From Lasioglossum baleicum (lineage: Eukaryota; Arthropoda; Insecta; Hymenoptera; Halictidae), in the NCBI RefSeq assembly GCF_051020765.1, contig NC_134934.1, forward strand, positions 2,418,001-2,482,000: DNA of 64,000 nucleotides, read 5' to 3'. Under the pieces are notes generated by a model. It was not told the DNA's origin and searched no databases. It saw only the letters and a program-made list of their open reading frames with translations. Below are positions 25,699-38,016 of this stretch, in pieces. Every line of letters starts with the position of its first letter. Position 1 is the stretch's first letter. The translations under genes were made by a program, and so were the position numbers.

Positions 25699-28600
25699 GT
25701 GGTAGCGAACATGTTAACACTTCAAGTGGAACGAACTTATCTGAAAAAGCATATTTCCAGCAATGGAATAACTGCGACAAAGAGATTACCTGGGAGAAGT
25801 AGATTCGGAAAAAACTAAAAGTAAATTGATACCTGAGGATCTGAATGGATTTAACCGCAGCCAGCACGAAAGTCAAAAGCGTCCGTCGTTCAGGGGTTAA
25901 AGTCGTTTCCGCGTCGAGTAAAAAAATACAAGAGTCCAAGAGTCGGTAGCGTAGCCGGTGTGGCTCGGACACCTTAATGGAACTCGAAATTCCTCTTAGC
26001 GTTCGCCGGTAAATACGAGCTATACATTTAAATTGAAGTTTTCGTTTGAATTTCATGCGGGCGTTAAATTAAAACCGATGGAAATTCCGCGGCTTCCAGC
26101 TCCAGCCGGTTCTCGTGTACCCGCTCCCTTTGCCGCTCGAATTTTGCGCTCGCAACTCCGCTACGCTATGCCTCAGTTCGCTCGAACACTGAAAAGGCTT
26201 GGTTAATAAAGACGATGAAAATTACGCAGCGACATTCTAAAATGAAAATAACTAGCAGGGAAGATTGCGTTGACACGGCAAAGAAGAGAAGAGCCAGACA
26301 AACGCGGTGTCAAAATCCCCTCAAGCGGTCTTTAATTTTCCAAGCGTGCAACCGCTCGCGAACGCTCACCAACACGTCAAAGAAATCATCTCGTGCGTTA
26401 TTCGCGCGTACGATAACGATTCTTTCGACGTACCATCCACCGCGCCGGTGGCAATGTCGATGAAAAATCGAACGGTGCGTGTAAACCCATTCGCTCTGCC
26501 CCGAATCCAATTACCTGCACACCGTAGTCATGCTCGCTTGTGCCCGTTCCGTTATGCAAAATCTATCCATAATCCATTCATAATCTTCCAGGATAATGAA
26601 AAAATTCTGTTGCCGTTGTTTAGCGTATTTAGAAATGTTCAAATGCAATAGAAAAATAGAAAGGGACATAAAACCTATCCTAAATTAATTTTCCTTTGAA
26701 CGACCTAATACTTAAATAAGACCATTTGATTTTCCGAAAAACTCGCGCATAATAATATGAAATTCGCGTCCGGAATACAATATTCCACAGGTATTTCTGC
26801 CCATTCACCAATATTCGTATGCAAGGCATGAAAATGGCTTTGAAAGTTGGGGTTGAAAACCATATTTGGCCGTTTATCTCTGAAACGAATAATTCTAGGG
26901 AAAAGTGCAAATACACGGAACTCGTATATTTTTCACTGCCGTGCTCCGGTCCGAGTAAATAGATTTTTAAAATATTCATTTATCGGGGAACATACATTGA
27001 CAAATTTATTGCTCCAACTTCGAGAGCGATTTTCACCCACCCCTGAACATATGGGGATTCTGACCACTTGAAAAAGATACGCGTCGAATATTTGTTCGAG
27101 CCTTTCATAAAAAACCAGAGAGTGAGTCAATTGCAGAAAATCTGATCAGTAAATCGAAAAATATTATTCTTTCGGCAAGCTGCAAAATTTTATTCCTTGA
27201 ACTAATGCGAGCCCTTCCGCATTCAATGTTCATACAGTCCGTTTCTTGACTGTTTATTCAGTTCGAATTTATGCTGGTTATTGCGTAAAGTGTATTGATG
27301 CAAACTGTACTATAATTTAATGTCTCAGTATGATTTCGATTCTATAAAGCAAACATTCCCTTTACAAGTACATCAATCGAGCTGTTGCATTGTCGAATGA
27401 AAGCCCATCTGACGGTGCGTGCCCACCTACGTAGGCAGTTATTCAACTTAAAAATTCAGAATTTTGCACAGTCGTTTTCGACAATCATTCGATGCACATT
27501 ATTTGATTTTTTGACAAATTTACCTCTTAAAAATTCCTTTATACTAACAATCCAGTGCTAAATTTATGATACTTGATCTTCCAAAAGTCATCATGTAATT
27601 CAAATTTTTTTTTCGCGATCAAAAATACCATAAACTTGAAGATCGAGACCTCCGCTTTACAACGACATTACATAAGTTGACATCATTAGCCGCATTTGAT
27701 GTATAGGATTTTTTTTCTACCTAGATTGGGCATTCGGTACACTGTGCGTCCGTTTAAAATCGTCCTTTTCTACTGCAAGACGATCTCGTAGAAAGAAAGT
27801 TCCGGGCCGGTAATATCCGACTTCCCCATGGCAAATAGTTCGGCTGGAGTCACAGGTTGCGCACAGGTGTAGTCGGGAATTGAATGGGTCGACGAGGTCG
27901 CGGGATGAAGTGTCTCTCGCGTCGAGATTTACGATCTAGCGGGTGCTCGGTGCGAAAGCTTTGCATTCACCGCGTATTTCGGGGTTGAAGCGCCGCAAGG
28001 CTGGATGCGAAAGGGTTCGTTGGTGATTGGAAGGGGCGAAGGGAAGCAAAGAGAAACTCGAAGAGAAGAGAGAAGAGAAGGCACGCACACACACACAGAC
28101 ACACATCGCAATGGGACTCAGCTGCGATAAACTGGATGCTCGATTCGCGTCGCGACAGCGATTCGTGTCGGATCTACGCGCGGGAATTTCGGTCTCTCGA
28201 CCCTTTAAACTAGGTCATCGAACCTCTGCCTCGTTCTTTTTGCCAGAGATCCACGATCGACACGATCCATACGATTCACGGGGAATCCTGCTCGACGTTT
28301 TTTCGGCGAGGAAACCCTCTCTTTCTTTCTCTTTCTCTCTTCGAGTGCCAGCAGTGCCTCGCCTTTTTCGGTTCTTCTCGGATCGCGCGCGCCGAGGTTA
28401 CAGCGAGTTTATCGGGATCACGATCGCGAGGTGAAATTTATTCCGCGTAAAGACGAGCCACTGGAAATCCATAAATCGGGGATTCCCGGAGATACGCTTC
28501 CTGATTTATTGGCAACAACGGGAGGAAATAGTTCACCGAGAGAAAGAACGACTCGGATGAGAGACGCGCGCCAAACGACGGATCGTTTTTTTAGCCACTT

Positions 28601-31539
28601 TTTGGCTTAAGCGGCCCCCTTTGACGGATTGGGGAAAACGATGATCTTTTTCGACGTTTTCTTCGCGTTTAGTGCCTCGATTTGCTGTTGGTCTCGGAGT
28701 TTGCGTTCCATGGGATATTGTACGCCGAACGTTAAAAGCGGTGACACCAAGCGCGGTTCAAAAGGTTTCGTATTTTTGAGGCTTCACCGGGCTGCTGAAT
28801 CGATGCATCTTTGACGAGAGTGTGTGGGTGAAATACTAATAAGTAATCACCAATCAGTCGGAGTCTTTTAAAAATCCATTCAGCCAAAGTGTATGTATAT
28901 TAATTTTTGTTTCCGTTACTATTCTTTTCTTTTCTCTCACACTCTCATCCTTCCACTCTTTCCCCTTTTTCTCTTTTCTTCTCTCCCTCTCTCATTCACA
29001 CTTTCGGTCCTGCTTTTCCTTTCTGTCTCTCTATCTAACTTTGCCATCCACCCCTCTCCCTCTCCGACTTCCGATAATATCTTTTTTTAAATTTACTCCA
29101 TTTCTCTGCTCTCCATCCTCTCTTCCGGTACTCCGGTGTTTTCTCTACTGGAACATCGAAAGCGAAAAGTCTAGAGTCTCGTTTCGTACGTTGAGGATCG
29201 TCAATCGAGTACTGCCAAGACGCGGACGGATCGAATCGAGTCAAATCGGATCGCATAGAGCGAGAGCTTTCATACAAAATTCCTCTGGCCGAATGGATTT
29301 TTTACGTTCGGCAGGCGGGTTCCCGCGCTCCCCACGGGGAATACGCGGAGCCGAAATTTCCCGGCTCCGCTCCGGCGAGCCGTGTCGGCTTTACAGCTCT
29401 TTTCGAAAATTAAATTTCTTCCGCGCCGCGCTGTGCTTTCAAACGACACACATCTACGTACGCGCCGCGCCGTACGTACTATATACATACATATCGAGAG
29501 CCGTCATCGGTTTAATTGAAAAAGTTTCGATGATCGGTCGTCGTCGCCGGAAATTACCGATGAACCTCGAAGGTGGGGGTCGACACTTCTTCCAGGGGGG
29601 TGTGCAAGTTTTAGTATGGAGGTGCGTCTCGGTCCCCTGTCCTCCCAGCCCTGTTCAAAATCACGGATGACCGCGGGAGAAAAAGTTCGCCAATATCAAA
29701 GCAAACACACTCGCTGAGCTACCGGCTCCCCGTTGAAATTTGCAAACACTCGACTCGTTAATTTCAACGGAACGAGAGAGCTGAGAGAGAAAGAGAGAGG
29801 TTCGCCGCAATGCTCTGCACTGCTCCACACCGCTTTGCACCGGTGCACGCGTGTGCACTCGGCATTATTTCATCGACAAGACGAACTTTCGCCGTTTCCA
29901 CTCGGTCGACCGGCAGAACCGAGGAGAAAAAACCCGGACAAGGGGTGGAGAGCTTTGTGGGCGGGCTTTGACATTAATTAACCGGTCGTCGAATAAATTT
30001 GAAACTTGCCCCCGAGGCTCGATCGACTGCTAAAAATGACCACGCTCTCTCCCGTTGAAACGGCGCAGCGCGGCGTGGCCCGCCGCCGGAGAGAATCTGT
30101 GCGCGTGGGTTGATGGTATGGCGGTGTGTGGCGGTTTGTGAACCGACACGCCACCGGTTGACGAGGGTTTATTGGCTTTATCGAGGAATCAGGTCGTCCC
30201 CCGAGGAACAAGGGTTCACAGGGACAAGGCGAATGGGGTGGGACAAGAATGGACATCGGACAAATGAGAGCGAGCCGTGCATCGTGGAGCCGATCGCGCC
30301 CGAGATACTTTTACAAATGACTCGAACGACGGCGTTCCCATTCGGTACGAAGACACCGAGCTCGGAAAGGGTGGTTCGACGTTTTAAGAGACTACACGGG
30401 CAGCGTTTCAATGGCGAAACCCCGCCGAGCCCGAAAACAACGCGATGCCCCGCTAATTAAAGAATCGACTGTGCTCACCTTGTAAAGTCATTTTTTAAGA
30501 GAACGGTTGACCCGAAACTAAATTCGACCTTGAAAAAAGAAGGATCAGACAATTTCACCGATCCAGAGATATAGAATCCCGCTACGGTAGCCGTGACACA
30601 TAATTTTTCTACACCCTCTACGTGAAACAGTGTAAACGCGAACATGCCGGGCGAGCAGTAAATAATTGAAGTCGCTGACGCGGCCGGCTGATGTAATTCC
30701 TGCCACGGACAAACAGTTTGATTAGCAGAGAAGGCAAGGATGGGGAGAGGAAGAGGGATAGGCAGTTGGTTTCATCGCTGATCTCCAGGGAGGGAGCAAA
30801 CGGAGGGATAGTTCGTTAAATAAAGAGGATAAAGCGACGAGTTCGGGGGAGTAGCCACGGGGAATAGAATATAAGAGAAGCGTGTGCTCTCTAATAGATG
30901 GGGCGAGAGACGAGGGGTTTATAGAAACTGGCAGAGAACTGTCGGCAGAGGTCAGCGGATACGTCGTTTCTAGATCAGATCCACGAAATCGGCAGAGTCC
31001 CGCGAAATCTCTGCCAACCGATTCCAATCTCCACTGTGATAGCGCACGGGGCGAGAAAAGAAAGTAACAAGAAGCGAAACCCAATTTCGGCCGGACCGTA
31101 TCGCTCGCGGACGATGGGAGAGTTTGGGGAACAGGTTCCCGGCCGTTTGTTTCAATATTTTCGACCCCCCCCCCTCCCCGTGTGGTTATATTCTTTGAGC
31201 CTAGGAAAAACATGAGAGGATATTTCTACGGAGATCGAAATATTTTTTCCTGGACTTTTGACCTCCATCCATTCAAAAACTGACGCATTTTCTTCCGAAT
31301 GAACAATTTTTCCGTATATTCTCTTAAGATCGATGCACTTATATACAAAGCTTGAAATGAACGTGTTCGCTAGTTTCGCTTAAAGAAAATTCTCAAAGGA
31401 ACTCATTATTTTTCGATCGGAAAACCACGATGATCCTCCAAGGGTTATCGGTTTCGTAATACTTTACGAAGAAGAAGAAGGTGGCTCGGAAACGTTGGTG
31501 CACCGCGGGTCAAAGTAAAATGTATGGCGCAACGCTCAC

Positions 31540-31648
31540 CTGCATGCTGGTTCACCGACGGTCTCGAAAAACAGGCAGGTACCGCCGTTCATGCAGAAGT
31601 CACCGGCGATCGGGCACGGCTGCTCCTGCCTCGGCCAGGCTGCCGTCG
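31540..31648 (-). CDS. vn: vein-like EGF ligand, exon with first four EGF cysteines
   Basis: Internal coding exon of 109 bases. The acceptor is a pyrimidine-rich tract ending tgtgttgcag next to 31648, and the donor is AG|gtgagc. The exon starts with the last two bases of a split codon (upstream intron phase 1) and ends with two bases of an Arg codon. It encodes 35 whole residues: a short linker of about 10 residues rich in Pro and Gln, then Cys1, six residues, Cys2, the motif MNGGT, Cys3, ten residues and Cys4. Continued by the exon at 62-188 the pattern is C-x6-C-x5-C-x10-C-x-C-x8-C, a complete EGF-like domain with the NGGTC and GFTGQRC hallmarks. In Vein this domain follows an Ig-like domain and binds the EGF receptor. 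The Ig exon should lie further up the minus strand and was not identified. Whether an alternative third-loop exon exists in the following intron, as in neuregulins, cannot be told. Confidence 0.87.
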
Positions 31649-32159
31649 CTGCAACACAAACCAGAGAAAAATAATGGTGAGCTCTGGCGAAACGTTCGAA
31701 AAACGTTATGCGCATAATTCCCGTCCACGCCCTTCGTGTGTCTCGTATCCTTTTCTTTTGTCCGCGTAGCCCTTTGCCATGCTTTTCCGCTGCTGTTCGC
31801 GTCGTTCGTTCTTTCCGCGCATAAATCGCGCACGCTGCGTTCGAGCTTTGTTCTCCGCGTGCAAGAAAATGATATTCGTGCGTGCGGATTCGAGCCCAAA
31901 GAGAGGGAGAGAGAACCCGGTGTGCATTTTCATTTCAATCGACGCTCCTCTGGCCCGCGCGCACGTGCAAGGATTAGTCTTTGGTATGCAAATCGCGGGA
32001 ACGGCCACTAACTAAGAAGGAAACGCGCGGACACCGGCGGATTTATGGAGTGCTTAAACCGTGGCCGACAACCGTATCCGCCGCGGTGACGTTCGGTTTT
32101 TAACGAGTCTGAAGGAGTCTGTTGAACGGATAGAGTCTAATAAAGGTTTGATCTAGGGA

Positions 32160-32212
32160 TTGGGATCCTACAATCCCGCGTCATTTTTTACTCCCGCATT
32201 TCTTAATCAAAA
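32160..32212 (+). repeat. dispersed repeat with CAATCCCGC / GTCATTTTTT blocks, copy 1
   Basis: TACAATCCCGCGTCATTTTT then TACTCCCGCATTTCTTAA. The same blocks recur at 34029-34078, 1.87 kb away, in the same orientation. Confidence 0.5.
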
Positions 32213-34028
32213 TTGCACGATTACCCGTCGAAGCATTGTGGAGTCAGACGAGAATATCGTGGCGTATTGTTCCGCGGCTATAATACCTCACTGTCGTTTG
32301 CCGGTGTTCAAGCTTTAATGCATTACGAACCGGGTTTACTATCTTGTCGGTTCCGCGTCGTAAACATCGATTAATTATCCGTGGATGAGCATCCGTCTGT
32401 AGAAACATTCTAACGTTGCGCGGCGGCGAATGTTCTCGTCGGCCGGCTGCGGCCGGTCCGCGGGGGCGATGCGCGTTGGTCGTCTGGCTGGGAAGCGCTC
32501 GCTAATTATACATCCGCGGAGACTGGCAGGAACGATTCTATGAAAGGTGCGAGACAGAGGGACAAAGAGAAGGCTGGACGTTCTCGGGGGTGTTTTGAGT
32601 CCCGGTGCGGTTTTTGATCCGTCGCCCGATGAATCACGAAGCGCGATGAATCCCGGACAAGCTCGCGCGTACGATGTATTAAAAATTGTATAATGAGTTT
32701 GAAAGCGACTCGGACGAGTGGGGCCCCGGCTGTCCAGCAGAGTAATAGCGAGCGCGATGAAGCGCGTTGCCGCTCGCGCGATGAGCTCGCGAGCGCGTAC
32801 ACCATTATTACAGTCGGATTAGTACTCGACCATTCCGGTCGGCCCGGTATTACCGAGCGCAGTTCCAACTTCGAAAAGCTCTCGAGCTGCTCGTACTAAC
32901 CGGCTTTATCCTCTCCCTCTCGCTACCGTTCTTTCTGCTATCTTTCTCTTTCTCGCACTCTCCACCCCGGCAGTTCTCTAGCGGCCGCGTTTCTTCTCGT
33001 TAAGTTCCTAACGAGCTGAAGACATTTTCGCGGCGGGAACTGTTCTTTTTTTCCCCATCCTCGTCCTATCGGAGAAACGAGGGAGAGAGAGAAAGGCCGA
33101 GAAACGAGATGGTGGTCGTCTCGAGCGGAAACGTATCGAAATTTTCATTTTTCCCGGACGGCCTCCGGTATCCACTTCCTATTTAGCTCTTCGGGCTGCG
33201 CAGCCACATCTTCCGCTTCCCCGGCAATTATTTCGCGCGATCGACCCGGAATATTAGCAGCTTTCTGTAATCGTGACTGGCTACATGGTCTACTTGCGAT
33301 TCCAACATGAAGATATTAGTTTTCGTTCTACCGTCTCGTGATTATCCTGCACGATCTTTACCAGATAGCTTGAACACTAAGATACGGATAAAAATGTTTC
33401 TAATAACTGGTATTAATTAGATCTCATGCATCTCTGACGAGAATGGGAACAATTTTAAGCAGTGATTAAAAAAAAAGATTTAAGGACACTGCTGTATGTT
33501 TGTTTCAGCTTAATAAGATGATTAAAAGAAAATGTCTATCTCTTCGTTTCTGCTGAGAACTGCGTCTTCAACAAATTCGCACTGCGGAGTATCGAGTACG
33601 TTGGAAAACACGCGAAGAAGGCGAGCTCGTACGAGCGCGCCACGCTGGAAATTGAACGGTGGCTCCCGCCTTAATTGAAGACCGGCATTGTTGTTCCCGT
33701 TGTTTTTCGATGGCGAAACTTTGATCTCGTTCCAGGCCGGGGCTTCTTTTCGGAGAAAGGGAGAAGCAGCAACGCCGGCAATCTCGCGGAATACGAAAGT
33801 TCGCGGCGCGCGCGCGAAACAAGGGTTAACAACGCCGAGAGGAGAAAGGCGAGAGGCGAAGTTTAGATGAGGGCGAGAATCGAGTTTGAATCGCGGCCAT
33901 ATCGATTCATTCGGGCCGACGGGTCCCGATTCAATGAAGATTTCTTCGCATGGAACTTCGTCTCGAAAGAAAATAGCACGAACAATTTGGTTTCTCCTCA
34001 CGCAAAAATCTACAAAGCTCGTAGGGCT

Positions 34029-34078
34029 TGCAATCCCGCAGGATACCGCGTCATTTTTTGGTCCCGTATTTCTTAAAT
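34029..34078 (+). repeat. dispersed repeat with CAATCCCGC / GTCATTTTTT blocks, copy 2
   Basis: GCAATCCCGCAGGATACCGC then GTCATTTTTTGGTCCCGTAT and TTCTTAA. It is followed by a short hairpin, AATCCCGCAAATTTTGCGGGA. Confidence 0.5.
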
Positions 34079-34255
34079 AGGTGATGCGAAATCCCGCAAA
34101 TTTTGCGGGACTGTACGCAAGATGAACTATATCTATGTTGCATTGATACTAAGATACAAAGCCTTAGCCAACATATTATTAAGAGAAAAAATTCTTCTGA
34201 TTCACCCTAGCAATTATTGTATCGTATTGTATATTATATTATAATATATTATAAT

Positions 34256-34457
34256 TAGATTGCGGATGTTTATGGAATTTTTAATTCTTCTAGGCAAATT
34301 TTATGACAGCGGAAACAAATATAATCTTATATATATAAATTTATAAATATAAAATTATAAATAAATATAAAAATCGTATTAGATTCGGTGGAATTTGATA
34401 TTCTAGCATTTTTCGAAAATTTTCAGGAGCCATAAACGCATAAAGATCCGCAGTCTA
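34256..34457 (+). mobile_element. TAGACTGCGG-family MITE, subtype c
   Basis: Left TAGATTGCGGATGTTTATGG, right CATAAAGATCCGCAGTCTA, 202 bp. Its interior shares blocks with the copy at 52386-52578 (TTATGGAATTT near the left; GCATTTTT..AAAATTTT..GCCATAAACGCATA near the right), marking a separate subfamily. It lies beside an AT dinucleotide-rich stretch. Confidence 0.8.
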
Positions 34458-36907
34458 TAATATAATATATCGTATATATTTCGTTGCTGCTGAAATTCAC
34501 TTGAACACTCAGAAGAGCATCGAGATCTCGAAGATCGCTGTAGCAATAATTGCGGCGATAAACCGGCGACAGTATCGTGCAATGATCCAGCCCCGCTGTT
34601 ATCTGGGTCGAGTATAGTGGCGTCTAAATTTTTTCCCGCGTTCCTATATCGCGGAAGCACTTGCCCCATGTCGAAACCCACTCGTTGAGGCGTATGAACA
34701 CAGAGGGATCAGCGTGTGCGCGAACGGCGAGGACGACGAAGAGAGCCCCAAGACGAACAGAACCATATGCCCAGGCTCTGGAAATGTACACGGATTTGTC
34801 GGGAAGGATTCTCCGGCAACCATCGACCGATCGCAAATAGACACACAGCGTCGATCCTCGGAGTCGTGGTACAATCGCGTGAAAACTCGCGACGCGTGCC
34901 ACGGCAAAGCGCGAACAGATTTCTGTCTCGAAATATTCGATATCGCAGCCGGAAAGCCGACTCATTCCCGCAAATCCTCATTTTCATATTATTTATTAAC
35001 CCTTTGCGGTCTTATGTCGAGCCTGACTCGATATTCAATTTTGCATCAATAGTTTCTTAGTCATTACTCACTTAGTCATTAATTTTTAGAAATTACTTTC
35101 CGAATGGCCTTAATACAACAATGTCTACCGTAATGTCAATAATAGCGAGACAAAAAGATCTAATTCCGGTGATTTCAACGAGCAGAGATACGCTCAGCGT
35201 TAATAACGCGATAAGTGGCAGTTCTCGGGCAACTACCAATTAAACAGCCGAGCAAATGAGTCACCTGCACACAGTATATCTTCAGAAACACGTACACACA
35301 CATACGTGGAGGCATTAGTAAGGTCGAAAAGGGGGCGTAGTTGAACGCTCTTGGAGGTCGTCCACGCGAATTTCCGGGGATAACGAGATTGTCTCATTAG
35401 CGTGGACGCAGCCGGCCGGTAAAGCGTTCGCTACGATAAACAGTTTTAACGTCGGCCCGCTTTTGACGAGCGAGCTACATTGTTTGGACACCGTTATCTC
35501 TATCGATGTAACATCAATCGGTGTCTCGCGGGTGCGTTTAGATAGCGGCCGTGGCTCGACCAGTTGTTCCGCGTCGCGCCCGATTTTCCCCGTTGATACG
35601 TCAGTTTTCGACGTGTTTACGGTTTTACGCGGAGCTTTTTTCCGTTTTTGTTGCTCCCGTTTCTGTTTTTCCGCTTTTTTTTCCCCTTTTGTCATTGGCG
35701 CCAGATTTTTTCCGAAAGCCACGCGCTTTACAATCACCCCTCGATGCTGTTGTTAGAGCAATGTTCCAGCGGATTTAATATGACCAGCTTTGTATTTGGG
35801 TCATCCTTATTTCATCTCCATGATCCCTTCGTTCCACACGATTTCCTCGCCATTCAATTTTCCAATATGGACTTTTACTGGCATTGGCAGTTATCATGAC
35901 GTATTTTAATCTCATTGGGAAACAATGCCGCAGTAAAACGTATACTAGTTTTACTTTCATTTAATTGGAAATCTTTCTTTCTTTTTGGCGACAAATGTAT
36001 GAAATTCCCAGAGTAAGAATGCACCGTGAACGAAATGATCGTCGATGATTCGAGTTCGCTGATTCCCGGAGCGGTTCGACGCGCCAATCAGATTAAAAAT
36101 ATATTACACGGTTATTCAGCCTGGGTGGACCGCCACGCGAGCACTAATTAAGGCTAACGCGGACTCGGGAGCCGAGGACGACAAGCTCGTGCTCGTGTTT
36201 CAGCTATGAAACACGAGTCGTTCGTTTTTTCGAGCCTGCCGGGAAAATTGCGGCGAAAACTCGAGCGGCCTCGCGCGGAAGCCGTCCAAATGGTGAAACT
36301 TTTAATCTGCTCTGCGAGCTGAAGCGGCTCGTCCATGGACGAAAATTCGGTGGGCCGAATTATGTGTTCGATATATGATTGCAGCTGGTATCGTTATTGT
36401 GCACAATCTTCCTTTAATGCAACCGGGAAAGACTATGATACGCTCGAGTTGCTCTATGTGTCTACTCAACTTGATCACATCTATGGAAACTGTGTTCTTT
36501 TTTAAAACTACCCTTTTAGTTTTCTTTTATGTTGGATTGCACGAAGAAAAGATTGGTAGTTTCATTCACTCTCAATCTCAGCGCCACTCTCCGGTCAAGG
36601 CGAGTGATATTTTAGTTTTCCGGAGAGATGAACGGCTGAATTCCGGGGCCGACAGGTCATATAATGAGACAACGTTCTTGGCGGACGCTAATTCGCATTG
36701 ACAGTGTTCGAAAATAGGCGCGAACCGGAGGCACTGCGTAATTAGCTCGGATATAATTGCCCTAATATATCTGTTCGCGAGGGCATGTGACTTAACTGGC
36801 CGCGCAAGTGTACGGTTCAACTCCCTCGATCCAATTTGTCTTCTCAAATATCGTGTTTCAATCGCGTGACTCGCATCCGAGATGCTACTACCATCAAGTA
36901 TTCGTTC

Positions 36908-37442
36908 TTATCTCCTAATTTATACGAGCCACCATCTCGAAATAATCTTCTTTACATTACCAACATTTCCATCGTACTTCAAACAGGATAAAAATCTTGT
37001 TAAACAAACATTTGCAACACTCCAAATAAATTCTCTCGAGTCTTACTAGATTGAGTAAAATCAAAAATTCTATAAATATATTATATCTGCTGCCTCTGAA
37101 TTATTTCAAGCTGGATTCATTTTTCTTTATACCGGTTCGAGCCAAATTTAAATCTTGTTGAACAATTTTAAACATTTCTTCGCGCATTCGCAAAATTAGA
37201 TACAGTTAAAAATTCTGCAACTGCACAAGATCTGCAGCTCCTAAATTACTTACTGCAGCTATCTCGACATTTTCAACGCGCGACCTATCTTCATACAAAT
37301 TATCATCAAAACAAATTTTCTGTACGTTCATTAACATTGCCGTCAGAGATGAAAATCTTGTTCACCACTGGGACATTCGCCCCACAGTTACAAATTCTGT
37401 AGAACCAAAAATTCCTTAAATGCTTAAATTATTTACTCCAGA
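36908..37442 (+). repeat. degenerate repeat, irregular units of about 145-200 bp
   Basis: Three anchors recur in order. AAATCTTGTT is at about 36991, 37150 and 37352. AAATTCTGYA-like is at about 37063, 37206 and 37388. CYTAAATTAYTTACT-like is at about 36912, 37096, 37239 and 37421. The units are strongly diverged and differ in length. Confidence 0.55.
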
Positions 37443-37963
37443 AAAACTGTCTCTGTTTTAAAGCCATTTTCGAAGTAGATAAAAACCACGCGAGGCGTCA
37501 GAAGATTTTTCCACGTGTTACAAATGTTAACCTATTTTCATGCAAGCTATTTTCATTCTGTTGATAATTAACAGAGTTTGCTTCCAAAACAAGAAAGAAT
37601 GTTTATTAAAAGAATACAAAATAGGAGACCTAAGTGTAAATGTTACTTGCGCGGTGCTGTCGACTCAGCAACCTTTGTTCGCAACGTTTGTTCGCAGTGC
37701 TCGCACAGAACTGAGCTACGCACTTCTGTTCGGCAAAGGTCTGTATCGGAGGAATTATATCTGCATGCCTTTTGGGGAAAACCAGCCGTTACTTGGGTAA
37801 GTGACGGTAGAGGGAAAAAAGGACTTTGATGACGCATGTAATAGTTAACAGGATTTTCCCGGGATTTATACAGCGAAAGAAACAACTATAAACTAATAAT
37901 TCATGCAAGAACCCAACACATTTGTTAAGCTCTCAAGCATTTTCTCACTTGTATTTCTATTAA

Positions 37964-38016
37964 TTCCATTTCATCACAGTTTGTTGCAATTCAGGTAGAC
38001 TCTCCGCTGTCTATTC
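37964..38016. mobile_element. TAGACTGCGG-family MITE end fragment
   Basis: CACAGTTTGTTGCAATTCAG followed by GTAGACTCTCCGCTGTCTA, again the reverse of the family's left end with the middle deleted. Confidence 0.45.

Larger units (their letters stand above)
189..31539 (-). other. vn: vn intron, 31,351 bp, phase 2, splits the EGF domain
   Basis: Bounded by donor gtgagc at 31539 and acceptor ttgttgcag ending at 189 on the minus strand. It interrupts an Arg codon (AG|A) between the 4th and 5th cysteines of the EGF-like domain. EGF-family ligand genes, including neuregulins, typically split their EGF domain at this place, which supports the assignment. The intron holds the long palindrome at 4158-6210, several MITEs, GA/CT microsatellites and the degenerate repeats near 14-15 kb. 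I see no convincing nested gene. Stretches not listed separately, for example 189-3000, 8050-10800, 15400-18350, 26100-30400, show no supportable feature beyond chance reading frames. Confidence 0.8.

Noticed and set aside
29041..29670. 209-codon plus-strand open frame
   Set aside because: Starts in a pyrimidine-rich low-complexity tract and continues as Arg/Ser-rich sequence with no recognisable motif.
35315..35737. 140-codon minus-strand Lys-rich frame
   Set aside because: The Lys/Gln-rich part comes from a poly-pyrimidine stretch (TTTT/CCG) on the plus strand, with no conserved domain.
37130..37150. GGTTCGAGCC resembling a tRNA B-box
   Set aside because: No pairing T-stem, A-box or acceptor stem around it.
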